DNA of 64,000 bases, taken from positions 72,450 through 136,449 of the forward strand of contig JAQTUF010000002.1 in assembly GCA_028710865.1 (NCBI GenBank), in the 5' to 3' direction. The position numbers and the translations under genes are program-made. The DNA is from Candidatus Shapirobacteria bacterium (lineage in GTDB: Bacteria; Patescibacteria; Microgenomatia; UBA12405). The notes beneath the pieces are model-generated. The model searched no databases and was not told the origin of the DNA. It was given only the letters and a program-made list of their open reading frames with translations. Positions 9,572 through 20,182 of the stretch are shown here, one piece after another (positions within the stretch are counted from its first letter, which is position 1; every line of letters begins with the position of its first letter).

Positions 9572-10393
9572 TTAAACATCAGACATTTTTATTAAATTTC
9601 CTTCAAAATCTTTTACTGTTTTTAAATTTACACCCCAAAAAAATAATGGAGTTGGTATTTTATTTGCATTACCCGGTATGTCAATTATTAAACTCGGACA
9701 ACAAAAACCAGAAAGTTTTTTTCTCAATTCCGTCATTATTTCTATTTCTTTTTTAATCGGTACTATATATTTTTCTATTCCCTTAATCCTATTACATTGA
9801 TATATATTGTATGGTCTTACCCCCAATTCAACCAATTTAGAAAAAAGTTTTTTTAAATCCTTAACTGAATCATTAATTCCTTTTAAAAAAACCGATTGTG
9901 AATACAAAATTACTCCTGTTTGTCTAATTTTTTTAATAGCCGATTCAACCGTTGGAGTCAATTCATTAAACTGATTTACATGAATTGAAAGATAAACTAT
10001 TTGTTTATATTTATCATTTAAAATACTCAAAAAATCTTCAGTCACCATTTCAGGGACTGTTATTGGAGCCCTAGTATGAATTCTAAAAGTCTTAATTTGA
10101 TCTAATTGGCTAAATTTTTTAAAAGCATATTTTAACAAACCCAATTCCATCAACGGTTCCCCTCCAGAAAAGATAATTTGTTTAATTTCCTTATTTTTAA
10201 CTACATATTTGACCATATTATCAATATCTTCAATAGTTATTTTTTCTCTACATTGTCCCTTTTTCCATTTTCTATAACAAAAATCACACTCCACTGGACA
10301 CGAAAGTGTCAATTCTATCAAAACCCTGTCTTTATATCTTCTAATTAAACCCTTAATCGGAGTAAGTTTATCTTCTTGGAAAATATCTTTCAT
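9572..10393 (-). CDS. Lysine 2,3-aminomutase-like radical SAM protein (EpmB-like)
   Basis: 273 residues. The radical-SAM cluster motif is CPVECDFC (Cx3Cx2C), followed by FSGGEP. Family features of KamA/EpmB are present throughout: RYKDRVLIELT, HTRAPITVP, QSVFLKGIND, RPYNIYQCNRIKG and IIDIPGNANKIP. EpmB converts L-alpha-lysine to (R)-beta-lysine for attachment to elongation factor P. It is shorter than E. coli EpmB (342). Its start overlaps the stop of the EpmA-like gene by 4 bases, and that pairing is the best evidence for an EpmB role rather than free lysine metabolism. Confidence 0.85.
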   Translation of the reverse strand: MKDIFQEDKLTPIKGLIRRYKDRVLIELTLSCPVECDFCYRKWKKGQCREKITIEDIDNMVKYVVKNKEIKQIIFSGGEPLMELGLLKYAFKKFSQLDQIKTFRIHTRAPITVPEMVTEDFLSILNDKYKQIVYLSIHVNQFNELTPTVESAIKKIRQTGVILYSQSVFLKGINDSVKDLKKLFSKLVELGVRPYNIYQCNRIKGIEKYIVPIKKEIEIMTELRKKLSGFCCPSLIIDIPGNANKIPTPLFFWGVNLKTVKDFEGNLIKMSDV

Positions 10394-11382
10394 ATTTCAA
10401 TTGAAATCAATTGTAAATCAGAAATTTTAGTCACATTAGCAAAAATCATCGCCAACCTATCTACCCCAATAGCAATTCCGGCACATCTGGGTAATTTTTC
10501 TAAAACCGAGATAAATTCAATATCAGGTTGATAGTCAATTAAACCAGCTTTTTTTCTAATCTCTATATCCTTATAAAATCTATTTTTATATTCTTCAATC
10601 TCTACTCCCTCATTACCACAATTTCCCAATTCTATCCCTTCTATATAAAATTCAAATCTTTCAGCTATTCCCAATTTATTTATTCTTGTAATAGCCGCTA
10701 ATTCTTTTGGATAGTTATAAATAAAAGTCGGCATTCCATTCTTACCCAAATTTGGTTCCACTTCTATCCCATAAATCTGTGACCAAAGATCAATATAGTC
10801 CATACCATCAACCCTATAACCCTTCTTTTTTGCTTGTTTAAAAAAAATTTTATGATTAAAAATATTAGTTATTTTGGCATATTTTTTAAAAGCCTCTGCC
10901 ACTGTAATTTTTTCATAAGTCTCTAAATTTAATTTTTTATTTTGATATTCCACTTCATTTCTACCAAAAATATTTTTGGCTATAAATCTCAATAAATTCA
11001 TCACATCATCAATAATATCAAAATAAGTCCCATCTACCCGATAAAACTCCAACATAGTAAACTCATAAGAATGTTTTTTTTCAACCGGTTCATTATTTCT
11101 AAAAGATTTTCCCAAAGAAAAACAATTACCGATTCCTTTCACTATTAATCTTTTTAAAAACAATTCAGGAGATGGTATTAAATACATTTCTTGATCGTTT
11201 TTTGGAAATAAATTTTTTGTTTCAAAAATCTCCAAATAAGATTCTGGTATTAATTTAGGAGAGAGCAGGGGAGTATTAATTTCTTTAAAACCAGAATTCT
11301 TTAAAAAAGTTTTTGACAGTTCATTTACTTGTAAAAAAACCTGGTGATTTTCTAAATTATTTATATTAGATTTAATTTTCAC
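10390..11382 (-). CDS. epmA: EpmA-like EF-P--(R)-beta-lysine ligase
   Basis: A class II lysyl-tRNA-synthetase-like catalytic domain without the anticodon-binding domain. Motif 2 region: FSLGKSFRNNEP and HSYEFTMLEFYR. Motif 3: GIAIGVDRLAMIF. The GTG at 11382 is chosen because it puts the family N-terminus in register, gives 330 residues (E. coli EpmA has 325), and a perfect TATAAT lies 7 bases upstream; the frame is open to an ATG at 11472 but that would add a non-homologous stretch. Expected to activate beta-lysine and attach it to a conserved Lys of EF-P. EF-P itself is not in the window. Confidence 0.87.
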   Translation of the reverse strand: MKIKSNINNLENHQVFLQVNELSKTFLKNSGFKEINTPLLSPKLIPESYLEIFETKNLFPKNDQEMYLIPSPELFLKRLIVKGIGNCFSLGKSFRNNEPVEKKHSYEFTMLEFYRVDGTYFDIIDDVMNLLRFIAKNIFGRNEVEYQNKKLNLETYEKITVAEAFKKYAKITNIFNHKIFFKQAKKKGYRVDGMDYIDLWSQIYGIEVEPNLGKNGMPTFIYNYPKELAAITRINKLGIAERFEFYIEGIELGNCGNEGVEIEEYKNRFYKDIEIRKKAGLIDYQPDIEFISVLEKLPRCAGIAIGVDRLAMIFANVTKISDLQLISIEI

Positions 11383-11389
11383 AAAGCTA

Positions 11390-11395
11390 ATTATA
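11390..11395 (-). promoter_or_regulatory. -10 box of epmA (leaderless type)
   Basis: TATAAT on the minus strand ending 7 bases before the GTG proposed as the epmA start. It lies back to back with the ferredoxin promoter. Confidence 0.5.
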
Positions 11396-11411
11396 CCAAT
11401 TGATATTGTCG

Positions 11412-11439
11412 TTGACATAAATATCAAATCGGGTAATAT
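11412..11439 (+). promoter_or_regulatory. Ferredoxin promoter
   Basis: Perfect -35 TTGACA (11412-11417), a 16-base spacer and a -10 TAATAT (11434-11439) ending 6 bases before the ATG. A second TATAAT at 11439-11444 is too close to the ATG to serve it. Confidence 0.6.
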
Positions 11440-11445
11440 ATAATC

Positions 11446-11640
11446 ATGTCGAAAAAAGTCGTTCTCGATCAAAACAAATGCATTGGCTGTAATACTTGTC
11501 CTCTTTTAGCTCCAGAAGTCTTTGAGATGGATACTACTATTTACAAAGCCAAAGTAAAAAATCAACCAGAAACAATTACTGAATCTGTCCAAACAGCTAT
11601 CGATTCTTGTCCAGTCCAAGCTATCTCTATTATTGAATAA
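11446..11640 (+). CDS. Small 4Fe-4S ferredoxin
   Basis: 64 residues with one cluster motif, CIGCNTC, and the fourth cysteine in SCPVQAI near the C-terminus. It is a single-cluster electron carrier of the short ferredoxin type. It could feed the radical SAM enzyme encoded divergently next door, but no sequence signal ties them together. Start follows a clear TTGACA promoter; there is no Shine-Dalgarno sequence. Confidence 0.9.
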   Translation: MSKKVVLDQNKCIGCNTCPLLAPEVFEMDTTIYKAKVKNQPETITESVQTAIDSCPVQAISIIE

Positions 11641-11662
11641 TAATTATTTATTTAAATCCAAA

Positions 11663-12682
11663 ATGAAAAAAATCAAAAAAATTAAATTACCAGATATTTC
11701 CAAAACCATTAATTCTTCCAAATCCGTCACAATTCCCTTAGTTGGAGTTATTGTTTTTTGTCTTCTATTAGCTGCTTCTTCATTTTTTGCCGGAGCCGCT
11801 TGGTTAAAGCTCAAAAGTGGTAATAGTACCACCACTACTAATAAAAATACTTTTGCTGCTGTCAAAAATAATAAACCAGAATTTAACTTCTTTGTTATGA
11901 GTTTTTGTCCTTATGGTAATCAAATAGAAGAAGTTATCAAACCAATTGCCTCCTTATTAGGCAACAAAGCTGATATCCACCCCCATTATATTTTTGAAAA
12001 AGTAGATAATCTTACTAATTATTGTAAACAAACCAGTGGTGATATTACCCAATGTTCTGCCTACATTTCTGCTGGTTATTTTAAAACTGAATCAGACTGT
12101 CAAAAAACCATTAACGATGCCACCAAAACCTGTCTAGATGAAAAACAATATTTAAAAATTGGTGATAATTTTTATTCATCTCTTCATGGTCGAATTGAAG
12201 CTAACCAAGATGTTCGAGAAATCTGTGCTTACAACATGAATGATGACAAAACCAATTGGTGGACTTTCATTGACAATGTCAATCAAAATTGTACTGCCCA
12301 AAATGCTGACACTTGTTGGGAAGACCAAGCCAAAAAAGCTGGTTTTGACACTGCCAAAATTACTGAATGTTTCAATACCCAAGCAGCTGATCTCATCGAA
12401 AAGGAGATTGCCCTAACTACTCAATATAAAGTTCAAGGTTCTCCGACCTTAATTATTAATGGAGTCGATTTTCCACCAGAGTCAGCTTATACAGAAGCTG
12501 GAGATGGAACATTAACTATCGGCAATAAAGTTATTAAACAAGCAGATTTTAGATCTCCAGATGCTATTAAAGAAGCTGTCTGTGCTTCCTTTAAAAAAGC
12601 TCCCAGTGAATGTAAGACGGTCTTGACTGCTGCCACTGCCACCAATAACACTGCTGCAGCTGATGCCGCTAGTTGTAACTAA
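11663..12682 (+). CDS. Membrane-anchored thioredoxin-fold protein (DsbA/GILT-like)
   Basis: 339 residues. A lysine-rich cytoplasmic tail, one membrane span (about residues 20-45), then an extracytoplasmic thioredoxin-like domain with MSFCPYGNQIEE in the active-site position and a cis-proline loop VQGSPTLIING. The active site is CPYG rather than CxxC, so the second cysteine is missing there, but many other cysteines are present (for example CKQTSGDITQC). The open frame extends upstream to a TTG, but the ATG at 11663 is the better start. Role in disulphide chemistry is likely; redox partners are unknown. Confidence 0.8.
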   Translation: MKKIKKIKLPDISKTINSSKSVTIPLVGVIVFCLLLAASSFFAGAAWLKLKSGNSTTTTNKNTFAAVKNNKPEFNFFVMSFCPYGNQIEEVIKPIASLLGNKADIHPHYIFEKVDNLTNYCKQTSGDITQCSAYISAGYFKTESDCQKTINDATKTCLDEKQYLKIGDNFYSSLHGRIEANQDVREICAYNMNDDKTNWWTFIDNVNQNCTAQNADTCWEDQAKKAGFDTAKITECFNTQAADLIEKEIALTTQYKVQGSPTLIINGVDFPPESAYTEAGDGTLTIGNKVIKQADFRSPDAIKEAVCASFKKAPSECKTVLTAATATNNTAAADAASCN

Positions 12683-12703
12683 AATTTAATTAATTTAAAT
12701 TTC

Positions 12704-12735
12704 AACCCTCTTCGATTGTTCGAAGAGGGTTTTTA
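12704..12735 (+). terminator. Rho-independent terminator
   Basis: A perfect 12-base-pair stem (12704-12715 with 12720-12731), a TTGT loop, and a run of T on the plus strand. It closes the ferredoxin/thioredoxin-fold unit. Confidence 0.9.
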
Positions 12736-12752
12736 TTGATAAAATAATCACT

Positions 12753-12809
12753 ATGAAATCAAATTTAAATCAAATTAGAAAAAAAATATTTTTTATTTCT
12801 TTTTTTTAA
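12753..12809 (+). CDS. Possible 18-residue upstream peptide
   Basis: A short frame, MKSNLNQIRKKIFFISFF, whose ATG lies 7 bases after a TAAAAT box and whose stop is 4 bases before the ATG of the methyltransferase. Its first residues (MKSNLNQIRKK) resemble those of the downstream protein (MKLNSHQIRKS), suggesting a partial duplication of the gene start. It could act as a leader peptide that couples translation, or be a relic. Too short for any functional call. Confidence 0.35.
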   Translation: MKSNLNQIRKKIFFISFF

Positions 12810-12813
12810 TTTT

Positions 12814-13341
12814 ATGAAACTTAATTCTCATCAAATCCGAAAGAGTAGGGAAGTGGAAGCAAAAAAAATGCAAACCGCCATCAAACGCAACCCCATTGTT
12901 TTAGTTTTAGATAATGTTTTGGATACCTACAATATTGGTTCTTTTTTTCGTCTAGCCGATGCTATTGGGGCCCAAAAAATCTATCTTTGTGGACCAGTAG
13001 TTACTCCCCCAAACATAAAAATACACCGTTCATCAATTGGTACTTGGAAATGGATTCCTTGGCAGCATTTTGATTCAACCATCGATTGCCTTAAACAATT
13101 AAAAGCTGAAAGTTTTGAAATAATTGCCTGTGAACAGGATAAAAATAGCATCAACTATCTAAAAGCCAAATATAAATTTCCCATCGCCCTGATTGCTGGA
13201 AGTGAAAGTCATGGAGTCTCCAAAGAAGTTTTAAAAATGGCCGATAAAATTGTCGAAATTCCTATGTATGGTATCAATATTTCCCTTAATGTTTTAGTCG
13301 CCACTTCTATAATTAGCTACGATATTTTGTCAAAAATTTAA
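12814..13341 (+). CDS. SpoU/TrmH-family RNA 2'-O-methyltransferase
   Basis: 175 residues with the three SPOUT motifs: NVLDTYNIGSFFRLADA (motif 1), IALIAGSESHGVS (motif 2), and IPMYGINISLNVLVATSI (motif 3). Methylates a ribose 2'-OH in tRNA or rRNA using S-adenosylmethionine bound in a trefoil knot. It lacks the extra N-terminal RNA-binding domain of RlmB, so TrmH- or TrmL-like substrates are possible. No Shine-Dalgarno sequence; a short upstream peptide ends 4 bases before it. Confidence 0.9.
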   Translation: MKLNSHQIRKSREVEAKKMQTAIKRNPIVLVLDNVLDTYNIGSFFRLADAIGAQKIYLCGPVVTPPNIKIHRSSIGTWKWIPWQHFDSTIDCLKQLKAESFEIIACEQDKNSINYLKAKYKFPIALIAGSESHGVSKEVLKMADKIVEIPMYGINISLNVLVATSIISYDILSKI

Positions 13342-13434
13342 CCTAAATTAAGGCTAAAAATTTACTCAAAATTATTCCATTTTTTAATGTTTTATCTCTA
13401 TTTTTTTTACCTATCTTTCCACATAATTTGCTTA

Positions 13435-13463
13435 TTGTAAAGCTATTTAGCCTCTGTTAGAAT
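13435..13463 (+). promoter_or_regulatory. gyrBA promoter
   Basis: TTGTAA (13435-13440), a 17-base spacer and TAGAAT (13458-13463). The mRNA would have a leader of about 45 bases containing AAGGA at 13502-13506, 9 bases before the ATG, so gyrB is an SD-led gene unlike many in this window. Confidence 0.6.
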
Positions 13464-13503
13464 TAATCTGGTTCTTAAAAAAACAAAATTTAAACCAATT
13501 TAA

Positions 13504-15456
<1,953 letters not shown>

Positions 15457-15461
15457 TTTAT

Positions 15462-18143
15462 ATGACTGATCAAAAAAATACTATTGTTCTTGATGATATT
15501 AAAAGAATCAACAATATTGGTAGAATTTTAGATGTAGATATTGTTCCCGAAATGGAAAAGTCATATTTAGACTATGCCATGTCTGTCATCGTTTCTCGCG
15601 CTCTACCCGATGTCCGTGATGGTCTCAAACCAGTCCACCGCCGCATTATTTATGCCATGAATCAAATGGGTCTCTCTGCTACTGGCAAAAATGTTAAATC
15701 TGCCGCTATTGTTGGTGATGTTATGAAGTCATACCATCCTCACGGCGATAGCTCTATCTATGGTGCTCTTGTTCGTATGGCTCAAGATTTTTCCATGCGC
15801 TACCCACTAGTTAAAGGTCAAGGAAATTTTGGTTCAATTGATGGTGATCCTCCAGCTGCTATGCGTTATACCGAAGCTAAAATGGAAAAAATGACCGTTG
15901 AAATGATTACTGATATCAACAAAGAAACTGTTGATATGATGGATAATTATGATGCTTCTACAAAAGAACCAACTGTTCTTCCAGCTCGAGTACCTAATTT
16001 ACTTTTAAATGGTGCTGATGGTATTGCTGTTGGTATGGCTACTCGTATTCCACCTCACAATCTTAAAGAACTTTGTGGCGCTATTGACATAATTTTAGAT
16101 AAAAGTCATTTAGAAAAAATAGAATCAGACATTGAACTAAATAATATTTTATCGCCACCAAAAAACACCCAAGATATGGTTTTACGTCCCACCTACGAAC
16201 TTGAAAAACAAAAATATAATTTTGAAACCAGCGCTACCGTCGAGGATTTAGTTCAAATAGTCCAAGGTCCAGATTTTCCCACGTCTGGAGAAATTTATGG
16301 TAAAACCGGTATTATTGAAATGTATACTACTGGTCGAGGTAAATTTGCTATTAGAGGTAAAACTAATATTGAAGAAACTAAATCTGGCAAAATAAGAATT
16401 ATCATTACCGAGCTTCCATACCAAGTCAATAAATCTGAATTTGTTAAAAAAATTGCTGATCTTGTCAGAGACAAAAAAATCATTGGTATTTCAGATCTTC
16501 GCGATGAATCAGACCGTCATGGTATTCGAGTCGTAGTTGAAATCAAAAAAAATGGCAAACCTAAATCAATTTTAAATAAGCTTTTTAAATATACTGCTCT
16601 TCAATCATCATATTCTGCCAATATGTTGGCACTTGTTAATGGTGTCCCTCAAACTCTAAATTTACGTCAAATGTTATTACTTTTTCTACGTCATCGAGAA
16701 ATTATTGTTCGTCGCCGCACCATTTTTGACTTGAAAGGTGCCATGATGCGAGCTCATATTCTTGAAGGATTAAAAAAAGCTCTTGATATTATTGATGAAA
16801 TTATTAAAACTATTCGCGCCTCTAAAAATACCGATGAAGCTCGAGAAAATCTAATATCTAAATTTAAGTTTACTGATCTCCAAGCTAACGCCATTTTAGA
16901 AATGCAACTCCGTCGTCTAGCTGCCCTTGAACGTCAAAAAATTGATGACGAATATAATGAAGTTGAAAAAATAATTAATCAACTTACCGCCATAATTACT
17001 AAACCAGAAAAAATGATTGCCGTTCTTAAAAACGAAAACAAGGAAATTAATGAAAAATATGCCGATAACCGTCGCACTAAAATTTATATTAGGGGATTAG
17101 AACAATTTAGTGAAGAAGATTTGGTTCCCAATGAAGCTGTTCTTATCGCTCTTACCAAAACTGGATATATGAAACGTGTTCCCAAAGAAACCTATCATAC
17201 TCAAAAACGCGGCGGTATTGGAGTTGTTGGTATGACCACAAAACAAGAAGACGAAATTGAATGTATGCTTTCAGCCGATACTCACGATGATTTATTATTT
17301 TTTACTAATCGCGGCCGAGTCTTCAAAACCAAAGTTTGGGATATCCAAGAAGGAACTCGTCAAGCCAAAGGACAAGCTGTTATTAATTTAATTAATATTC
17401 TTCCAGGAGAAAATGTTCATACTATTTTAACTATTAGTAAAAATAGTGAATCTAAATTTATTTTACTTGCCACTAAAAAAGGAGTTATTAAAAAAACTGC
17501 TATTGATAAGTTCAAAAATATTCGTCAAAGCGGGCTTACTGCTATCAAACTTGACCTTGATGATCAACTGGCTTGGGCTAAACTCACTGATGGCACTAAT
17601 CAAATATTTTTAGTCACTAAAAATGGCAAATGTATTCGTTTTAACGAATCTGATACTCGTCCTATGGGTCGTCACACTCGAGGAGTCAGAGGTATTTTAC
17701 TTAAAGAGGGCGATTATATGGTTGGAATGGATGTTGTCCCTTCAGTCATCGAAAAAATCAAAGATAAAAAACAAGAAAAATCATTTAGACATCTTTTAGT
17801 AGTTACTGAAAATGGTGTTGGGAAACGAACTGATGTTTATTTATATCCAATTCAAAAACGTGGCGGAATTGGAGTTAAAGTAGCCAATCTTACCCCCAAA
17901 ACAGGTAATATTGCTGCCGCTCAAGTTGTTTCTGAAATTGATGACCAAATTATTCTCATGTCCAAAAAAGCTGTTACTATTAAACTTCCATTAAAAAACA
18001 TTCCTACCCTTAGTCGTAACACTAAAGGTGTTATCTTAATGCGTTTCAAATCAACCGACGATAAACTCAATGCTATGACTGTTTTAGAAAAAAATACCGA
18101 AACCTCACCTCGACCCGAAGCTACTGAAGAAATTAAAAAATAA
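15462..18143 (+). CDS. gyrA: DNA gyrase subunit A
   Basis: 893 residues. DNA breakage-reunion domain with the active-site Tyr in [10 protein letters not shown] (about 136), coiled coil, and a C-terminal beta-pinwheel. The GyrA box QKRGGIG is present, so this is gyrase rather than topoisomerase IV. In the quinolone-determining segment [13 protein letters not shown], Ser97 matches E. coli Ser83, but the position of E. coli Asp87 is Gly101. The C-terminus has a short charged tail. It is cotranscribed with gyrB. Confidence 0.98.
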   Translation: MTDQKNTIVLDDIKRINNIGRILDVDIVPEMEKSYLDYAMSVIVSRALPDVRDGLKPVHRRIIYAMNQMGLSATGKNVKSAAIVGDVMKSYHPHGDSSIYGALVRMAQDFSMRYPLVKGQGNFGSIDGDPPAAMRYTEAKMEKMTVEMITDINKETVDMMDNYDASTKEPTVLPARVPNLLLNGADGIAVGMATRIPPHNLKELCGAIDIILDKSHLEKIESDIELNNILSPPKNTQDMVLRPTYELEKQKYNFETSATVEDLVQIVQGPDFPTSGEIYGKTGIIEMYTTGRGKFAIRGKTNIEETKSGKIRIIITELPYQVNKSEFVKKIADLVRDKKIIGISDLRDESDRHGIRVVVEIKKNGKPKSILNKLFKYTALQSSYSANMLALVNGVPQTLNLRQMLLLFLRHREIIVRRRTIFDLKGAMMRAHILEGLKKALDIIDEIIKTIRASKNTDEARENLISKFKFTDLQANAILEMQLRRLAALERQKIDDEYNEVEKIINQLTAIITKPEKMIAVLKNENKEINEKYADNRRTKIYIRGLEQFSEEDLVPNEAVLIALTKTGYMKRVPKETYHTQKRGGIGVVGMTTKQEDEIECMLSADTHDDLLFFTNRGRVFKTKVWDIQEGTRQAKGQAVINLINILPGENVHTILTISKNSESKFILLATKKGVIKKTAIDKFKNIRQSGLTAIKLDLDDQLAWAKLTDGTNQIFLVTKNGKCIRFNESDTRPMGRHTRGVRGILLKEGDYMVGMDVVPSVIEKIKDKKQEKSFRHLLVVTENGVGKRTDVYLYPIQKRGGIGVKVANLTPKTGNIAAAQVVSEIDDQIILMSKKAVTIKLPLKNIPTLSRNTKGVILMRFKSTDDKLNAMTVLEKNTETSPRPEATEEIKK

Positions 18144-18381
18144 AATAAAATTTATCATAAAATCTTTTATTCAAAAATAGGGGATTATCTTGACATTATA
18201 GGCAATACACCAACAATAAGTATAAATTAGCAGTCTAAATTATTAAATGCTAATAAGTCATAAAAAATTAGTTTAACCCTAAAATAGGGATAAAGTTAAC
18301 TATAAAATTACCCAAAGTTTCAACTCCCAAAATAAGTTTAATTTAAGCATAAAACAACGCTACTATAGGATTATTCATTCC

Positions 18382-19314
18382 TCACTTATTACCACTATGA
18401 AACTTTTCATGAATCTCTCGTAATCTGGCATCAGTTACATGAGTATAAATTTGAGTTGTAGCTATATTTTTATGACCCAATATTTCCTGTACCGACCTTA
18501 GGTCAGCTCCTGACCTAAGTAAATCAGTCGCCATTGAATGTCTTAATGTATGAGGCGTAGCTGCCACTGGCAAATTAGCCTGTTTAACATATTTTTTTAC
18601 CAATCTTTGAACCGACCTAGCTGTCAATCTAACTCTTTCATCTTCCAAAGCTATTTCTTTTGGTCTTAAATTTCTAATAAATAATGGTTTATAACTATCA
18701 ATTCGTGATTTCAGATATTTACCCAACCACTCTACCGCCTGATGAGAAATAAACACTACTCGGCTTCGACCACCCTTACCAATAACTCCAAATTCACGAG
18801 TATTCAAATTTACCTGTTCCCTATTTAAAGACACTAATTCTGACACCCTTAAGCCAGTCGAAAATAATAATTCTAAAATTGACCTGTCTCTAAGTCCATT
18901 TTTATTAGAATTAAGTGGTTGATTCAATAATCTATTCATTTGTAAATAATCCAAAAACTTCAAAGAATGATCTTTAACTTTTGGCACATCCAATTTTTCT
19001 GGCTGAAGCACTTTTATATCATTTTTAATCAACCATTTTAAAAAAGATCTTAAAGCAATCACATAATACCCCTGAGTCACTAATTTCATTTCACCCAATG
19101 TCCCTGGTTGTCTTGATAAATACAATCTGAATTTTCTTACCGAATCAGAAGTTATTTTATCTATTGTCGGTTTAGGATTTTTTTCATCCGTCAAAAATTC
19201 AATTAATATATTTAAATAATGTTCATAATTCCTGATAGTTAATTTTGAACAATTTTTTTCAATTTCCAAATGTTCTAAAAATCGTCTCATTAAAATTTGC
19301 AAGTCATTTTCCAT
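18382..19314 (-). CDS. Xer-type tyrosine recombinase
   Basis: 310 residues. N-terminal SAM-like core-binding domain, then the catalytic domain with Arg156 (STGLRVSEL), Lys180 region, His255-x2-Arg258 (HTLRHS), His281 and the nucleophile Tyr290 (TTQIYTH). The size and full RKHRHY set fit XerC/XerD-type enzymes that resolve chromosome dimers; an integrase of a mobile element is less likely as no phage or plasmid genes flank it. Whether a partner recombinase exists is unknown. Its start overlaps the end of a gene remnant in an ATGGAAAATGA arrangement, and a long gene-poor region lies upstream. Confidence 0.92.
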   Translation of the reverse strand: MENDLQILMRRFLEHLEIEKNCSKLTIRNYEHYLNILIEFLTDEKNPKPTIDKITSDSVRKFRLYLSRQPGTLGEMKLVTQGYYVIALRSFLKWLIKNDIKVLQPEKLDVPKVKDHSLKFLDYLQMNRLLNQPLNSNKNGLRDRSILELLFSTGLRVSELVSLNREQVNLNTREFGVIGKGGRSRVVFISHQAVEWLGKYLKSRIDSYKPLFIRNLRPKEIALEDERVRLTARSVQRLVKKYVKQANLPVAATPHTLRHSMATDLLRSGADLRSVQEILGHKNIATTQIYTHVTDARLREIHEKFHSGNK

Positions 19315-19429
19315 AAACTATCTTACCATTTAGCTTTAAAACTGTCTTTTGACGATCATACATATAGGCTGTACCATCTTTATCCGTTACAGAGGCTCTA
19401 ATGAAGTTATAGTAATTTTTAACGGTACT
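19304..19429 (-). pseudogene. C-terminal remnant of an unknown protein
   Basis: Read on the minus strand, this stretch gives 41 codons of protein-like sequence, including VTDKDGTAYMYDRQKTVLKL, ending in a TGA that overlaps the recombinase start. There is no good start codon: an in-frame TAA lies immediately upstream (19430-19432) and the only ATG is internal. The ending looks like a genuine C-terminus that was once translationally coupled to the recombinase, with the rest of the gene lost. The family was not recognised. Confidence 0.5.
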
Positions 19430-19890
19430 TTAGGTTAAAATTAAATTTAGAGCATCTTTTAATATCCAAAAAAAATCTATCACCATTAAGACAGGGGAGT
19501 CATACTAATAAAGGGGAGTCAATTACCCAAAAATCAACCTAATAGGAAAATTTAAACCAGGCTAGTTGTCTGAGAGAGAAAAGTCATTTTTTTAAATATA
19601 AAAATTAATAAAAAATTATTAATGGTAATTAAAAGAGAAAATAAAAAACTTTTTATTTTTCTATTTATACCCATCCCCTAGGTTCAGAATTTAAAGAGAG
19701 TCGCAAAAGATACATTGTGCGACATAGCATTTAAGCTCACCCACTGCTAGGAGATAGAAGTAATTAATCCATTAACTTAAACACTTTATTTCTTTCCTTT
19801 TAATCTTTAATTTCTCTTAAATAATTCTCTTACGTCTCCCTTCTCCTCCTTCGCGATAGCCTCACTTTGATCTAGTCGTTAGGTTTAAGT

Positions 19891-19899
19891 TTATCCACA
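19891..19899 (+). other. DnaA-box-like site
   Basis: TTATCCACA, a perfect match to the TTATNCACA consensus. It stands alone; I saw no second perfect box nearby, so it is not enough to call an origin. Confidence 0.4.
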
Positions 19900-19940
19900 G
19901 AGACTATATCATACTATATCAATTCTCTACCCGTGAAAAT

Positions 19941-19987
19941 TATAGGATATATCGTGAAAACTATTATAGGATATATATTATAGGATA
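19941..19987 (+). repeat. Three TATAGGATA direct repeats
   Basis: Copies at 19941-19950, 19965-19974 and 19979-19987. The first two are each preceded by GTGAAAA. The same 9-mer recurs upstream of the conjugation-type ATPase at 59734-59742, where it forms an inverted repeat. Confidence 0.7.
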
Positions 19988-20182
19988 CTCCCCTCCTTCA
20001 TTAGGGTCAATCATTTTTTTTATTTTTCTTTTAAACCTATTTAATTCTTAATCCACTCAATCTACCCACTTCATAAACCTTCAATTTAAAATAGATCCAA
20101 GTAAAAACCCATAAAACTTCCCCACTATCCTCTACTCTCAAAAAAATAATAGAAATTTATACCTTAAAATAGGCAATTTTTA

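Larger units (their letters stand above)
19430..20182. other. Gene-poor AT-rich region
   Basis: About 750 bases with no credible reading frame, the only such stretch in the window. It contains two GGGGAGTCA direct repeats (19494-19502 and 19513-19521), a hairpin with GTCGCA arms (19700-19705 with 19718-19723), one DnaA-box-like site, a cluster of TATAGGATA repeats and pyrimidine-rich runs. I could not match it to RNase P RNA, tmRNA, SRP RNA or 6S RNA by their conserved cores. It may be decayed coding sequence plus a regulatory or chromosomal site. Confidence 0.6.

Noticed and set aside
18190..18226. Promoter TTGACA...TATAAA downstream of gyrA
   Set aside because: The spacing is about 25 bases and no plus-strand gene follows.
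18382..19314. Integrase of a prophage or integrative element
   Set aside because: No phage, plasmid or att-like duplicated tRNA end is nearby, and the protein looks like a chromosomal Xer enzyme.
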